In this document: one piece after another, positions 50,271 through 58,788 of the stretch
Position numbering within the stretch: position 1 is the first letter of the stretch
How the letters are laid out: every line of letters starts with the position of its first letter
Position numbers and translations under genes: made by a program
Origin: an uncultured Sphaerochaeta sp.
Lineage (GTDB): Bacteria > Spirochaetota > Spirochaetia > Sphaerochaetales > Sphaerochaetaceae
Assembly: GCF_963676285.1 (NCBI RefSeq)
Contig: NZ_OY781063.1
Span: 1,488,001 to 1,552,000, forward strand
DNA: 64,000 nucleotides
Reading direction: 5' to 3'
Notes under the pieces: generated by a model
Database searches by the model: none
What the model saw: only the letters and a program-made list of their open reading frames with translations
What the model was told of the DNA's origin: nothing

Positions 50271-50279
50271 GAGGGATCG

Positions 50280-50708
50280 ATGAAGAGAATCTATGTCAAT
50301 GAACAGTGGTGTTTAGCCTGCCATCTTTGCGAGTACTACTGTGCGTACGCCAACAGTGGACTTCTTGATATGGTCCAGGCATTGAAGGACAAGCCATTGC
50401 ATCCAAGGATTCAGGTGGAACAGAAAGGAACCGTCAGCTTTGCCGTGAACTGTCGTCACTGCAGTGAACCACTCTGCCTGAAGAGTTGCATTGCGGGAGC
50501 AATCAGGGAAAAGGATGGCCTGATCGTCATCGACCAGGAGAAGTGTGTCGGTTGCTACAGCTGCATCATGGCATGTCCCTACGGGGCCTTGATGCCAAGT
50601 GAAAGTGGCGTGATGCAAAAATGCGAACTTTGTGCCACAAACAGCCATGGTCTCCCTGTTTGTGTACAAGGATGCCCGAACCAGGCCATCGTTTATGAGG
50701 AGCGCTAG
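50280..50708 (+). CDS. 4Fe-4S ferredoxin subunit of the glutamate synthase complex
   Basis: A 142-residue polyferredoxin of the HycB/CooF type. Cysteine clusters are CLACHLCEYYC, CRHCSEPLCLKSC, CVGCYSCIMACP and CELCATN-x-CVQGCP, enough for up to four 4Fe-4S centres. It is expected to carry electrons between the FAD subunit and the FMN core. GGAGG precedes the ATG at 50280, and the gene lies between the core and FAD subunit genes with gaps of nine and one bases. Confidence 0.9.
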   Translation: MKRIYVNEQWCLACHLCEYYCAYANSGLLDMVQALKDKPLHPRIQVEQKGTVSFAVNCRHCSEPLCLKSCIAGAIREKDGLIVIDQEKCVGCYSCIMACPYGALMPSESGVMQKCELCATNSHGLPVCVQGCPNQAIVYEER

Positions 50709-50709
50709 C

Positions 50710-51942
50710 ATGCAATATGTAATTATTGGAAATTCCATCACCAGTGTAGGCTGCATTGAGTCCATCAGAAAACATGATTCAGAAGGGTCCATCACCGTCA
50801 TCGGGGAAGAGAACCATCCCATCTATGCCAGGCCACTCATCTCCTACCTGCTCCAAGGAAAGACTGATGAAGAGAAGATGACCTACCGTGATGACGCGTT
50901 CTATGAAAAACATGATGTTCGTCTCCTTATAGGAAGAAAAGTGGAGAATATTGAAGTAGATTCTCAACTACTCACCTTGGACGACGGCTCTATTATGCAG
51001 TATGACAAGCTGCTGATCGCAACCGGCTCTCTTCCCTTCATTCCTCCAATGAAAAATCTTGAAGAGGTAGATAAGAAACACACGTTCCTCTCCATATCTG
51101 ATGCCAAGGAGCTTGAAGCAGAGCTGCATCCCACGAGCCGGGTGCTTATCATCGGGGCCGGCTTGATCGGACTGAAGTGTGCCGAAGGAATTCTTGAGCG
51201 CGTCCAATCAGTAACGGTTGCCGATCTGGCAGGGAGAATTCTTTCCAGCATTCTTGATGAGGAAGGATCGCTTCGGGTGCAAAGACATCTGGAACAAGCA
51301 GGAATTCGTTTCCACCTCAGTGAAAGTGTTCGTGAGTTCTGTGGCCAGGAGGCATTACTAACCAGTGGTAAGGTAGTGGGATTCGATATCCTGGTTGTAG
51401 CTGTTGGAGTAAAGCCAAACATACAGTTGGCAAAAGATGCAGGGCTTGCGGTAAACAAGGGAATTCTCATTGATCAAGCATGCCGAACCAGTGATGCACA
51501 TATCTGGGCTGGTGGGGACTGCAGTGAAGGATGGGAGCTCATAAGTGGAGAGAGACGGAATCTTGCTCTATTACCGAATGCATACATGCAGGGCGAGAGT
51601 GCTGGATATTCCATGGCTGGAAGCGAGCAACGTTTTGAAAAAGCCATCGCCATGAATGCGATAGGATTCTTCGGCTTGCACATCATCACAGCTGGGGTGT
51701 ATGAAGGTGAGGATCTCCTAATTACCACAGAGAGTGGGTACAAGCGGCTCTTCATCAAGGACCATCACCTGGTTGGATGTATCCTGATTGGGGACCAGGT
51801 CTCACGCGGGGGAATCTACACTGACCTGATCAGAAACAGAACTGACCTCAGGAATCTGGACTTTGCCATGATCAGCGAGCAACCAGCATTGATGGCTTTT
51901 GCACAGAAGGTGAGAAGTGAACAGTTAGGGAGGGCACAATGA
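50710..51942 (+). CDS. FAD-dependent NAD(P)H oxidoreductase of the glutamate synthase complex
   Basis: A 410-residue pyridine nucleotide-disulphide oxidoreductase-like protein. The FAD site is at the N-terminus (YVIIGNSITSVGCIESI), the NAD(P) site is RVLIIGAGLIGLKCAEGI near 155, and the second FAD motif is DAHIWAGGDCSEG near 265. It is the probable electron-input subunit that takes NAD(P)H. It resembles nitrite reductase/rubredoxin reductase-type proteins more than classical GltD. The ATG at 50710 lies one base after the ferredoxin stop codon. Confidence 0.9.
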   Translation: MQYVIIGNSITSVGCIESIRKHDSEGSITVIGEENHPIYARPLISYLLQGKTDEEKMTYRDDAFYEKHDVRLLIGRKVENIEVDSQLLTLDDGSIMQYDKLLIATGSLPFIPPMKNLEEVDKKHTFLSISDAKELEAELHPTSRVLIIGAGLIGLKCAEGILERVQSVTVADLAGRILSSILDEEGSLRVQRHLEQAGIRFHLSESVREFCGQEALLTSGKVVGFDILVVAVGVKPNIQLAKDAGLAVNKGILIDQACRTSDAHIWAGGDCSEGWELISGERRNLALLPNAYMQGESAGYSMAGSEQRFEKAIAMNAIGFFGLHIITAGVYEGEDLLITTESGYKRLFIKDHHLVGCILIGDQVSRGGIYTDLIRNRTDLRNLDFAMISEQPALMAFAQKVRSEQLGRAQ

Positions 51943-52664
51943 AGCAGATAGATGTGGGGATGATGGAGTACCGTAGGCTCAATGAACAGATACGGGAGAG
52001 CAAGGCGAAGCAGTTCACGCTCTCCTCTGTGACCGGTCAGCGCTACATTGGCTGTGCCCAGAAGGATAAGACCATCACCATTAACGGTACAGCAGGCAAT
52101 GGACTCGGTTCCTATCTCGATGGTGCGACACTTATTGTGAATGGCAATGCCCAGGATGCAACTGGGGACACCATGAATGAGGGGGCCATTATCGTTCATG
52201 GCTCATGTGGAGATGGAACAGGGTATGCAATGCGAGGTGGGAAACTCTATATCCGCGACAGTGCAGGCTACCGCTGTGGTATCCACATGAAAGCATTCGA
52301 GGAGAAGCAACCGCTTCTGATCATTGGAGAGCGAGCAGGGAGCTTCCTTGGGGAGTACCAGGCAGGGGGAACCATCATCGTTCTGGGAAGAAACCAAGAG
52401 GGTAAAGCTCCGGTAGGTTATTTCTGTGGGACGGGGATGCATGGTGGCACAATCTATTTGCGCTGTGATACACTTCCTCAGGGGCTACCACCACAGGTTG
52501 CAGTGCGCGATGCTGATGAAGAAGATAAAGCGTTGCTTTCCAATCTTCTAGAAGAGTACTGTACCCTGTTCAAGTTTGACAGAGAACAGTTGCTTGCATC
52601 CCATTTTTTTGTACTGAGTGCAAACAGCACCACACCTTATCGGATGATGTATACCCATGTATGA
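51939..52664 (+). CDS. Glutamate synthase GXGXG (FwdC-like) domain subunit
   Basis: A 241-residue right-handed beta-helix protein. The repeated GxGxG-type turns are readable as NGTAGNGLGSYLDGATLIVNG, GSCGDGTGYAMRGGKLYIRD and GTGMHGGTIYLR. In classical glutamate synthase this domain is the C-terminus of the large subunit. Here it is separate, as in archaeal-type enzymes. Its start overlaps the FAD subunit gene by ATGA. Confidence 0.9.
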   Translation: MKQIDVGMMEYRRLNEQIRESKAKQFTLSSVTGQRYIGCAQKDKTITINGTAGNGLGSYLDGATLIVNGNAQDATGDTMNEGAIIVHGSCGDGTGYAMRGGKLYIRDSAGYRCGIHMKAFEEKQPLLIIGERAGSFLGEYQAGGTIIVLGRNQEGKAPVGYFCGTGMHGGTIYLRCDTLPQGLPPQVAVRDADEEDKALLSNLLEEYCTLFKFDREQLLASHFFVLSANSTTPYRMMYTHV

Positions 52665-52680
52665 CAGAGGGAGGAGAAGG

Positions 52681-53964
52681 ATGATGACCAATACCCATCA
52701 AGAGGTGATGCAGTTCATCAAGGAACAGGATGTTCGGTTCGCCCGACTGGTATTCTGCGATATTTTCGGACAGATCAAGAATATTTCCATCTCGGCAAGT
52801 GAGCTGGAGCGTGCTTTTTCCAGCGGCATCAGTTTTGACGCATCCTCGGTAAAAGGATTCCTTGAAGTTGAAGAGAGCGACCTGTTACTCTTTCCCGACC
52901 CTGCCACCCTCTCCATCCTCCCTTGGCGTCCAGCCCAAGGCCGTGTGGTACGGTTCTTCTGCTCGATCAAGAAACCCGATGGAACCCTCTTCGAGGGGGA
53001 CACACGCTCCCTTTTACAAGAGACAGTGAGAAAAGCATCTTTGCAGGGCTACTCCTTCGGAGTGGGCCCTGAGTGCGAGTTCTATCTCTTCAAGACCGAT
53101 GAGAACGGCAGGCCAACCTACCAACCCTTGGACGAGGGCACCTATCTTGATGTTGCACCCTTGGACAAGGGAGAGAATGTACGAAGGGAGATCTGCCTGA
53201 CCCTTGAGCAGATGGGCTTCTATACCGAACGCAGTCATCATGAGTCAGGACCAGGACAGAATGAGATTGATTTCAAGTATGGAACTCCTGTTGAGGCAGC
53301 AGACGACTTCATCACGTTCAAATCAGTCGTAAAGACCATCTCAGACCGCAGTGGCTTGTTCGCCTCATTCCTCCCCAAACCATTGCAGGGAGAGAGTGGA
53401 AGTGGTCTGCACTTCAACCTGTCCATCAAGTCAGAGGGAGAGCAGTACAGCAAGCTTGAGGCGGCGATGAGCGCTGGAATCCTGAATAGGATCCAGGAGA
53501 TTTCCCTCTTCCTCAATCCACTTGCAAACTCCTTTGAGCGCCTCGGTTCTTTCGAAGCTCCCAAATATGTGGGATGGGGACGGGCAAACCGCTCGCTGCT
53601 TATCCGCATTCCCTACACCAGTGGGGAGTACCGCCGGATTGAGGTGCGTTCAGCCGACCCCTCCTGCAACCCATACCTTGCCATCACCTTGCTGCTCAGT
53701 GCTGCCTTGGAAGGAATCCGAGGCAATCTACCACTTGAGGAAGAATACCAAGGATCAGCATACCAAAAGCAGACAGGTCGCCTGCTCCCCTCCTCCTTGG
53801 CCGAAGCCATGGAACTGGCAAGGAACAGCGATTTTGTGCAATCCAACATACCTGACCGTCTGCTCACCTGTTTCCTTGAGGCAAAGGGAGCAGAGTGGAG
53901 GTCCTATGAGACGGCTGTAGACCCGTTTGAGGCGAGTCGAAAAACATATTTCCTAACGACGTAA
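52681..53964 (+). CDS. glnA: Glutamine synthetase type I
   Basis: A 427-residue GlnA. The beta-grasp opening is FARLVFCDIFGQIKNISISA. Catalytic segments are VGPECEFYLFKTDE, HHESGPGQNEIDFKYG, GESGSGLHFNLSI and RRIEVRSADPSCNPYLAI. The length and lack of a clear NLYDLP adenylylation site point to the non-adenylylated alpha-type. GGAGG lies six bases before the ATG at 52681; ATG 52684 is nearly equal. It sits in the glutamate synthase operon so that GlnA and glutamate synthase form a complete ammonia assimilation cycle. Confidence 0.94.
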   Translation: MMTNTHQEVMQFIKEQDVRFARLVFCDIFGQIKNISISASELERAFSSGISFDASSVKGFLEVEESDLLLFPDPATLSILPWRPAQGRVVRFFCSIKKPDGTLFEGDTRSLLQETVRKASLQGYSFGVGPECEFYLFKTDENGRPTYQPLDEGTYLDVAPLDKGENVRREICLTLEQMGFYTERSHHESGPGQNEIDFKYGTPVEAADDFITFKSVVKTISDRSGLFASFLPKPLQGESGSGLHFNLSIKSEGEQYSKLEAAMSAGILNRIQEISLFLNPLANSFERLGSFEAPKYVGWGRANRSLLIRIPYTSGEYRRIEVRSADPSCNPYLAITLLLSAALEGIRGNLPLEEEYQGSAYQKQTGRLLPSSLAEAMELARNSDFVQSNIPDRLLTCFLEAKGAEWRSYETAVDPFEASRKTYFLTT

Positions 53965-53975
53965 GAGGAGGGTCC

Positions 53976-54548
53976 ATGCTTCGAGCGCTGGTTGTATCAT
54001 CAACACAGAAAGGATGTGACTCATTGTGTTCGCTTATGCGAGAGCATGACCGATCCATTGAGCTCCTTCACTGTCTGAGCGCAGGAGAGGCCCGGCGGCT
54101 GGTACTTGACCAGGAACTCGATTTGGTGGTCATCAATGCTCCTCTGCTGGATGAGTCAGGGGAGGAGTTAGCCGTTATGGTGGTACAACAGAGCCTGGCA
54201 GGATCCATTCTTGTAGTACGGAACCAGTACTTTGAACAGTGTGAGGCACTGTTCTCCGAGCAAGGGGTGCTTGTGGTCAGCAAGCCAGTGATTCGCCAAA
54301 TGTTTTTCCAAGCGCTTTCTCTGGCACGCTCTATGCGTCGCCGGTTGACAGCAATGCATACAGAGAATGAGAAACTCCATAAGAAAATTGAAGAGATCAA
54401 GATCATCGACAAGGCAAAATGGGTCTTGATCGAAAACCTTGGTATGGATGAGCAACAAGCACACCGTTACATGGAAAAGCAGGCAATGGATCTGCGTAAA
54501 AGCCGGTATGCCGTTGCTCTTTCCCTACTGAAGACCTACCAGATGTGA
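53976..54548 (+). CDS. ANTAR-domain antitermination regulator with a pseudo-receiver
   Basis: A 190-residue protein. Residues 1-118 have the fold pattern of a receiver domain, but the acidic pair is SS (ALVVSSTQK), the phospho-acceptor position is N54 ([13 protein letters not shown]), and only the lysine K103 (VVSKPV) is kept. A coiled-coil linker (about 118-142) leads to an ANTAR RNA-binding domain at 130-188 with [20 protein letters not shown] and [21 protein letters not shown] proteins bind hexaloop hairpins in nascent RNA and prevent termination. It lies directly after glnA, and matching hairpins precede this operon, glnN and asnB. Control by phosphorylation is unlikely. Confidence 0.88.
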   Translation: MLRALVVSSTQKGCDSLCSLMREHDRSIELLHCLSAGEARRLVLDQELDLVVINAPLLDESGEELAVMVVQQSLAGSILVVRNQYFEQCEALFSEQGVLVVSKPVIRQMFFQALSLARSMRRRLTAMHTENEKLHKKIEEIKIIDKAKWVLIENLGMDEQQAHRYMEKQAMDLRKSRYAVALSLLKTYQM

Positions 54549-54574
54549 AACAAGAGACAAGGAGAATGATATAT

Positions 54575-56179
54575 ATGGCCAAACACATTTTTGTGACGGG
54601 CGGGGTCGTTTCGGGCCTCGGGAAAGGTATTACCGCAGCATCGCTGGGAAGACTCTTGAAAGCAAGAGGACTGAAGATTGCAGCCCAGAAGCTCGACCCC
54701 TACATGAACGTGGACCCTGGAACAATGAGTCCATACCAACATGGGGAGGTTTTCGTGACCGAGGATGGTTCAGAGACCGACCTCGACCTTGGGCACTACG
54801 AGAGATTCATTGATGAGGACCTGAACAAGTACAGCAACCTAACCAGCGGAAGAGTGTACTGGAACGTACTGAGCAAGGAACGTAGCGGAGCCTACTTGGG
54901 ATCCACTGTCCAGATTATTCCACATGTAACCACGGAGATAAAAGAAGCAATCTACGCATTGGACAGGAAGACAGAAGCTGAGGTAATCATTACCGAGATC
55001 GGGGGAACCACTGGTGATATCGAGAGCCAACCCTTCCTGGAGGCCATCAGACAGATAGGTCATGAGGTAGGACAAGAGAACTGTATTTTCATCCACGTAA
55101 CGCTGGTTCCCTACCTGAAAAGCAGCGCAGAACATAAGAGCAAACCTACCCAGCACTCAGTAAAGGAGCTGATGGCAAGCGGTATCTTTCCCGATATCAT
55201 AGTGACCCGCAGTGACGAACCACTGGAGGAGAGCATCAAGGACAAGATTGCACTCTTCTGCAATGTGAAGCGCGACTGTGTCATTGAGAACAAAACGGTA
55301 CCGGTGCTCTACGAGGCTCCGATGATGCTGAGAGCCGAAAACCTCGATGAGATTGTCTGCAGGGAGTTGAAGCTGCAAACCAGAGAGCCTGACCTCTCTG
55401 AATGGAAGACAATGCTGAAGCGTATCGAAGGGGCAAAGAAACAGGTCCGCATCGCCTTGGTGGGAAAATATATACAACTGCACGATGCCTATCTCAGTGT
55501 GATGGAAGCACTCAAGCATGGGGGGTGGGAACATGGAGCAGAGGTCCAGATAGACTGGGTGGACAGTGAGGAGGTGACCAAGGATACGGTAGAGAAACTC
55601 CTGTGTAAAGCTGATGGAATCCTCGTTCCTGGAGGCTTCGGAGACCGAGGTATTGAAGGAAAAATACTTGCAGCCCGGTATGCCAGGGAACATAGGATCC
55701 CTTACCTTGGAATCTGTCTCGGGATGCAAATCGCCGTCATAGAATTTGCCCGCCATGTGGTAGGGTTCATTGACGCACACTCATCTGAATTTGCACCCGA
55801 TTCCAAGCATCCAGTTATCGCCCTGATGCCAGACCAGCGGGGTAACATCCCCAAGGGAGGTACCATGCGCCTCGGTACCTACCCCTGTATGGTGAAACCG
55901 AATACACTCATGAGCAAGGTATACAAGGAATCTGAGAGTATCGGAGAGCGCCACCGGCACCGCTATGAGTTCAACAATGAGTTCAGGGAAATCCTTCAGG
56001 AAAAAGGCCTTATTATCAGTGGCACCAGTCCTGACGAAACCTTGGTGGAGGCTGTGGAGCTCTCATCCCATCCGTTCTTCATCGGAGTGCAATACCACCC
56101 CGAGTTCAAGAGCAGACCAAACCGTCCACACCCGCTTTTCAGTGGCTTCATTGCCGCATCCCTCGGACAGCAGAGTTGA
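54575..56179 (+). CDS. pyrG: CTP synthase
   Basis: A 534-residue CTP synthetase. The N-terminal amidoligase domain begins [20 protein letters not shown]; the glutaminase domain has [13 protein letters not shown] (nucleophile cysteine) and [11 protein letters not shown]. It makes CTP from UTP, ATP and glutamine. AAGGAG lies about ten bases before the ATG at 54575; ATG 54566 is too close to it. It is the last gene of the glutamate synthase operon, 26 bases after the ANTAR gene, so it should share that operon's glutamine-linked control. Confidence 0.95.
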   Translation: MAKHIFVTGGVVSGLGKGITAASLGRLLKARGLKIAAQKLDPYMNVDPGTMSPYQHGEVFVTEDGSETDLDLGHYERFIDEDLNKYSNLTSGRVYWNVLSKERSGAYLGSTVQIIPHVTTEIKEAIYALDRKTEAEVIITEIGGTTGDIESQPFLEAIRQIGHEVGQENCIFIHVTLVPYLKSSAEHKSKPTQHSVKELMASGIFPDIIVTRSDEPLEESIKDKIALFCNVKRDCVIENKTVPVLYEAPMMLRAENLDEIVCRELKLQTREPDLSEWKTMLKRIEGAKKQVRIALVGKYIQLHDAYLSVMEALKHGGWEHGAEVQIDWVDSEEVTKDTVEKLLCKADGILVPGGFGDRGIEGKILAARYAREHRIPYLGICLGMQIAVIEFARHVVGFIDAHSSEFAPDSKHPVIALMPDQRGNIPKGGTMRLGTYPCMVKPNTLMSKVYKESESIGERHRHRYEFNNEFREILQEKGLIISGTSPDETLVEAVELSSHPFFIGVQYHPEFKSRPNRPHPLFSGFIAASLGQQS

Positions 56180-56204
56180 CAGTTTGCCTTCTCTGCGATA
56201 ATTT
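56176..56204 (+). promoter_or_regulatory. Candidate tRNA promoter overlapping the pyrG stop codon
   Basis: TTGACA (56176-56181) contains the pyrG TGA stop codon. TAATTT follows after 17 bases (or GATAAT after 15). It would start transcription about ten bases before the tRNA gene. Confidence 0.45.
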
Positions 56205-56218
56205 TGTGTATGCGTTCA

Positions 56219-56291
56219 GGGGCCATAGCTCATCTGGTAGAGCGACTGGTTCGCAATCAGTAGGTAGAGGGTTCGAGTCCCTTTGGCTCCA
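56219..56291 (+). tRNA. tRNA-Ala (anticodon CGC)
   Basis: A 73-base cloverleaf: acceptor stem GGGGCCA with TGGCTCC, D stem GCTC/GAGC, anticodon stem ACTGG with TCAGT, loop TTCGCAA giving anticodon CGC, and T arm GAGGG-TTCGAGT-CCCTT. The G3-U70 wobble pair, the main alanine identity element, is present. CCA is not encoded. Confidence 0.88.
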
Positions 56292-56299
56292 GCATACAG

Positions 56300-56328
56300 A
56301 CCCGTCTCTTAAGAGGCGGGTTTGTTGT
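56300..56328 (+). terminator. Terminator after tRNA-Ala
   Basis: ACCCGTCTCTT and AAGAGGCGGGT form a stem (one T-G pair) followed by TTGTTGTACCTT, eight bases beyond the tRNA end. Confidence 0.8.
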
Positions 56329-56457
56329 ACCTTCCCGGAGCAAAAACCGTTCTCCCTCACCACTTCACGATTGCCTTTTTGAATATACAATGGTAAAATG
56401 CAACTACTTGCAACACAGGATGGAATGAGAGACCCAATACATCCCCCACCATCTTGA

Positions 56458-56471
56458 AAGCAAGCTTGGTT
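56458..56471. promoter_or_regulatory. Possible LacI-type operator upstream of the second ABC operon
   Basis: AAGCAAGCTTGGTT is a 14-base dyad with one mismatched pair (perfect core CAAGCTTG), 33 bases before the binding-protein start. No adjacent regulator is encoded, so the ligand is unknown. Confidence 0.3.
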
Positions 56472-56503
56472 AGGAATTCGTTTATATAGAAAGGAGTGTC
56501 GCG

Positions 56504-57820
56504 ATGAAAAAACTACTGATGACATTGGTAGTCCTTCTTGCATTGGGTCTCCTGTTTGCAGCAGGTGGAAAAGAAACCAAGACGGGAACAGAAGAAATCA
56601 CATTGGAGTGGTGGACATGGGATCCTGAGCTGCTTGAACAGAACGAGCAGATCATCAGCTCCTTCGAGGCGGCCAACCCTGGGGTTACAATCAATAACAC
56701 CATAGTGGGAACCAAGGAGTATTGGACCAAGATCCGTATTCAGGCCAACCAGAACAAACTTCCTGATGTCTTCACGATGAGCTCTGGGTACATTGAGGAG
56801 TGGGCGAAGGCAGGTCTTTTGTACAATCTTGATTCCTTTATCAAGAATGACGATACCTTCACAAACTTCTATCAGTCCATTTTCGATACCAGTAAAGAGA
56901 TCAGCAACACAGAGAGTTACTACTCCATTCCCTTTGCATTGGTCACCACGGTGCTCTATTACAACAAGGATGCATTCGACGCAGCCGGGGTTGCCTACCC
57001 GAGTGATGACTGGACCTGGGATAACTTCAAGAAAGCAGCCAAGCAGCTCACCATCGACAAGAACGGAGACGGAAAAACCGACCAGTGGGGACACTGGTTC
57101 TATGGCCGCTATGCGCACATAGAGCCTTGGGTTTATGCAAACAATGGAAAACTCATTGATAAGAACTCCATGCAGTTCAATCCTGACAAGAATGCCATGG
57201 ATGCCATCAAGATGCTGACTGACCTTGTTCTTGTTGACAAGGTTGCCCCTCCCCAGAAGGACATGACCAGCTTCCAACAGCAGGATGTATTCAGCCAGGG
57301 AGTGGCAGCAATGTGGGTCGATGGTTCCTGGTTCGTCGATACACTCCGAAAGAATGTAGGCGATGATATGCGATGGGGCATTGCACGGGTTCCCAGTGGA
57401 CCTGCAGGACCGAGCAATCTTACCTATGGATGGCCAGACAGCTATGCCCTAGCACCAAACACCAAGCATCCTGAAATGGCTTGGAAGTTTGCCAAGTACG
57501 TTGCAGGAGAGGGAATCAACCTGGATGTATACATGGCAGGAAAGATTCCCTCTGCAAAGAAACTTGCAGAAGATCCCCTGTTTGCCGATCCCAGCAAACA
57601 GCCAGGAGAAGAGATGAACCTCCTCAGAGAGCAGGCGAGCGGCCCAATGACCACCAGCTACACCATGGGGTGGAGTGAATGGAGAGGATATGGTGGCTCT
57701 GAGTCTCTTGGGCTCAACGGTACCATTGATGCAATCATCAACAGCCATATGAGCTTTGACGAGGCTTTCAAGAAGGGAACAGAGAACATCAACTCTGTCT
57801 TGAAGCGGTATTATAAGTAA
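56504..57820 (+). CDS. Sugar ABC transporter substrate-binding protein
   Basis: A 438-residue family 1 binding protein. The signal peptide MKKLLMTLVVLLALGLLFAAG is followed by GKETKTG. The body has the usual LEWWTWDPELLEQNEQIISSF, LPDVFTMSSGYIEEWA, PFALVTTVLYYNKDAFDAAG and VAAMWVDGSWFVDTL segments. There is no lipobox cysteine. AAAGGAGTG precedes the ATG. It is the first gene of a four-gene operon. The substrate is probably an oligosaccharide or polysaccharide fragment, given the phosphodiester-glycosidase-type gene at the end. Confidence 0.92.
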   Translation: MKKLLMTLVVLLALGLLFAAGGKETKTGTEEITLEWWTWDPELLEQNEQIISSFEAANPGVTINNTIVGTKEYWTKIRIQANQNKLPDVFTMSSGYIEEWAKAGLLYNLDSFIKNDDTFTNFYQSIFDTSKEISNTESYYSIPFALVTTVLYYNKDAFDAAGVAYPSDDWTWDNFKKAAKQLTIDKNGDGKTDQWGHWFYGRYAHIEPWVYANNGKLIDKNSMQFNPDKNAMDAIKMLTDLVLVDKVAPPQKDMTSFQQQDVFSQGVAAMWVDGSWFVDTLRKNVGDDMRWGIARVPSGPAGPSNLTYGWPDSYALAPNTKHPEMAWKFAKYVAGEGINLDVYMAGKIPSAKKLAEDPLFADPSKQPGEEMNLLREQASGPMTTSYTMGWSEWRGYGGSESLGLNGTIDAIINSHMSFDEAFKKGTENINSVLKRYYK

Positions 57821-57839
57821 CGTACAGTGTATGTATGAG

Positions 57840-57867
57840 CTGGTTGTCTGGAAGGTCGGACAACCAG
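57840..57867 (+). repeat. Intercistronic stem-loop between binding protein and permease genes
   Basis: CTGGTTGTC and GACAACCAG form a perfect nine-bp stem with a ten-base loop and no T-run. It occupies the same place in this operon as the stem-loop at 29280-29305 does in the other ABC operon. Confidence 0.75.
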
Positions 57868-57889
57868 TCTCACTAGTGAGGAAGAGTAC

Positions 57890-58777
57890 ATGACCCACCC
57901 CCCATACCGATGGCACAGCAAGCTCACTCCCTGGGTGTTCATCATCCCCACCGTAATCGGCATTCTGGTATTCCGTCTTATCCCTATCGTCTCTTCCCTC
58001 TACCTCAGCTTTACCGATTGGAATCTCTTGAGCTCCCCTGCATTCATCAAGCTTGGGAATTATCAAGAGTTACTCTCCAGTGAGGAGTTCATCGGAATTG
58101 TACTGAATACCTTGCAGTTCTCCTTGATCTACGTTGTTGGATCCATTGTCTGTGGACTTGCCCTTGCCGTCCTTATCAATGTACGGATCAAGGGAATTTC
58201 CTTCTTCCGCTCAGCCATCTATCTCCCCGTGGTAACCTCTGCTGTAGCAGTGGGGATCATCTGGAACTGGATGCTCGGCCCCACCTATGGGTTGGTGAAC
58301 AACCTCATTGAAGCAATAGGACTGACCCCACCCTACTGGCTTGGGGATACCAAGCTTGCCCTGAATACCGTTGCCTCAGTGCAGGTCTGGAAGATGAGCG
58401 GCTACTATATGATCATCTTCCTCGCCGGTTTGCAGGGTATCAACAGGGATACGCTTGAATCAGCACGGGTCGATGGTGCCAATGCATTCCAGTGTTTCTT
58501 CAGGATTACCCTACCCATGCTGATGCCAACCCTGTTTTTCGTACTCACCATCACCATCATTGACTCGTTCAAGAACTTCGAGCTGATCTATGCCATGACC
58601 AAGGGAGGTCCACAGAACGCGAGCAACACCCTGGTTTATGATGTCTACCTCAATGCTTTCGTCTACTACCGGGTAGGCTATGCCTCAGCGATTGCCTACA
58701 TCCTTCTGATATTCGTAGGACTGATGACCCTTTTCAACTTCTACATCAAGAAGCATCTTGTCCAGAACTTAGATTGA
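57890..58777 (+). CDS. Sugar ABC transporter permease, MalF type
   Basis: A 295-residue permease with six hydrophobic segments (WVFIIPTVIGILVFRLIPIV opens the first). The EAA loop is DTLESARVDGANAFQCFF followed by TLPMLMP. It pairs with the next permease. It is preceded by a 69-base gap with a stem-loop and has only a modest ribosome site (GAGGAAGAG). No ATPase gene is in the operon, so a shared ATPase is inferred. Confidence 0.92.
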   Translation: MTHPPYRWHSKLTPWVFIIPTVIGILVFRLIPIVSSLYLSFTDWNLLSSPAFIKLGNYQELLSSEEFIGIVLNTLQFSLIYVVGSIVCGLALAVLINVRIKGISFFRSAIYLPVVTSAVAVGIIWNWMLGPTYGLVNNLIEAIGLTPPYWLGDTKLALNTVASVQVWKMSGYYMIIFLAGLQGINRDTLESARVDGANAFQCFFRITLPMLMPTLFFVLTITIIDSFKNFELIYAMTKGGPQNASNTLVYDVYLNAFVYYRVGYASAIAYILLIFVGLMTLFNFYIKKHLVQNLD

Positions 58778-58788
58778 GGAGAAAGACG

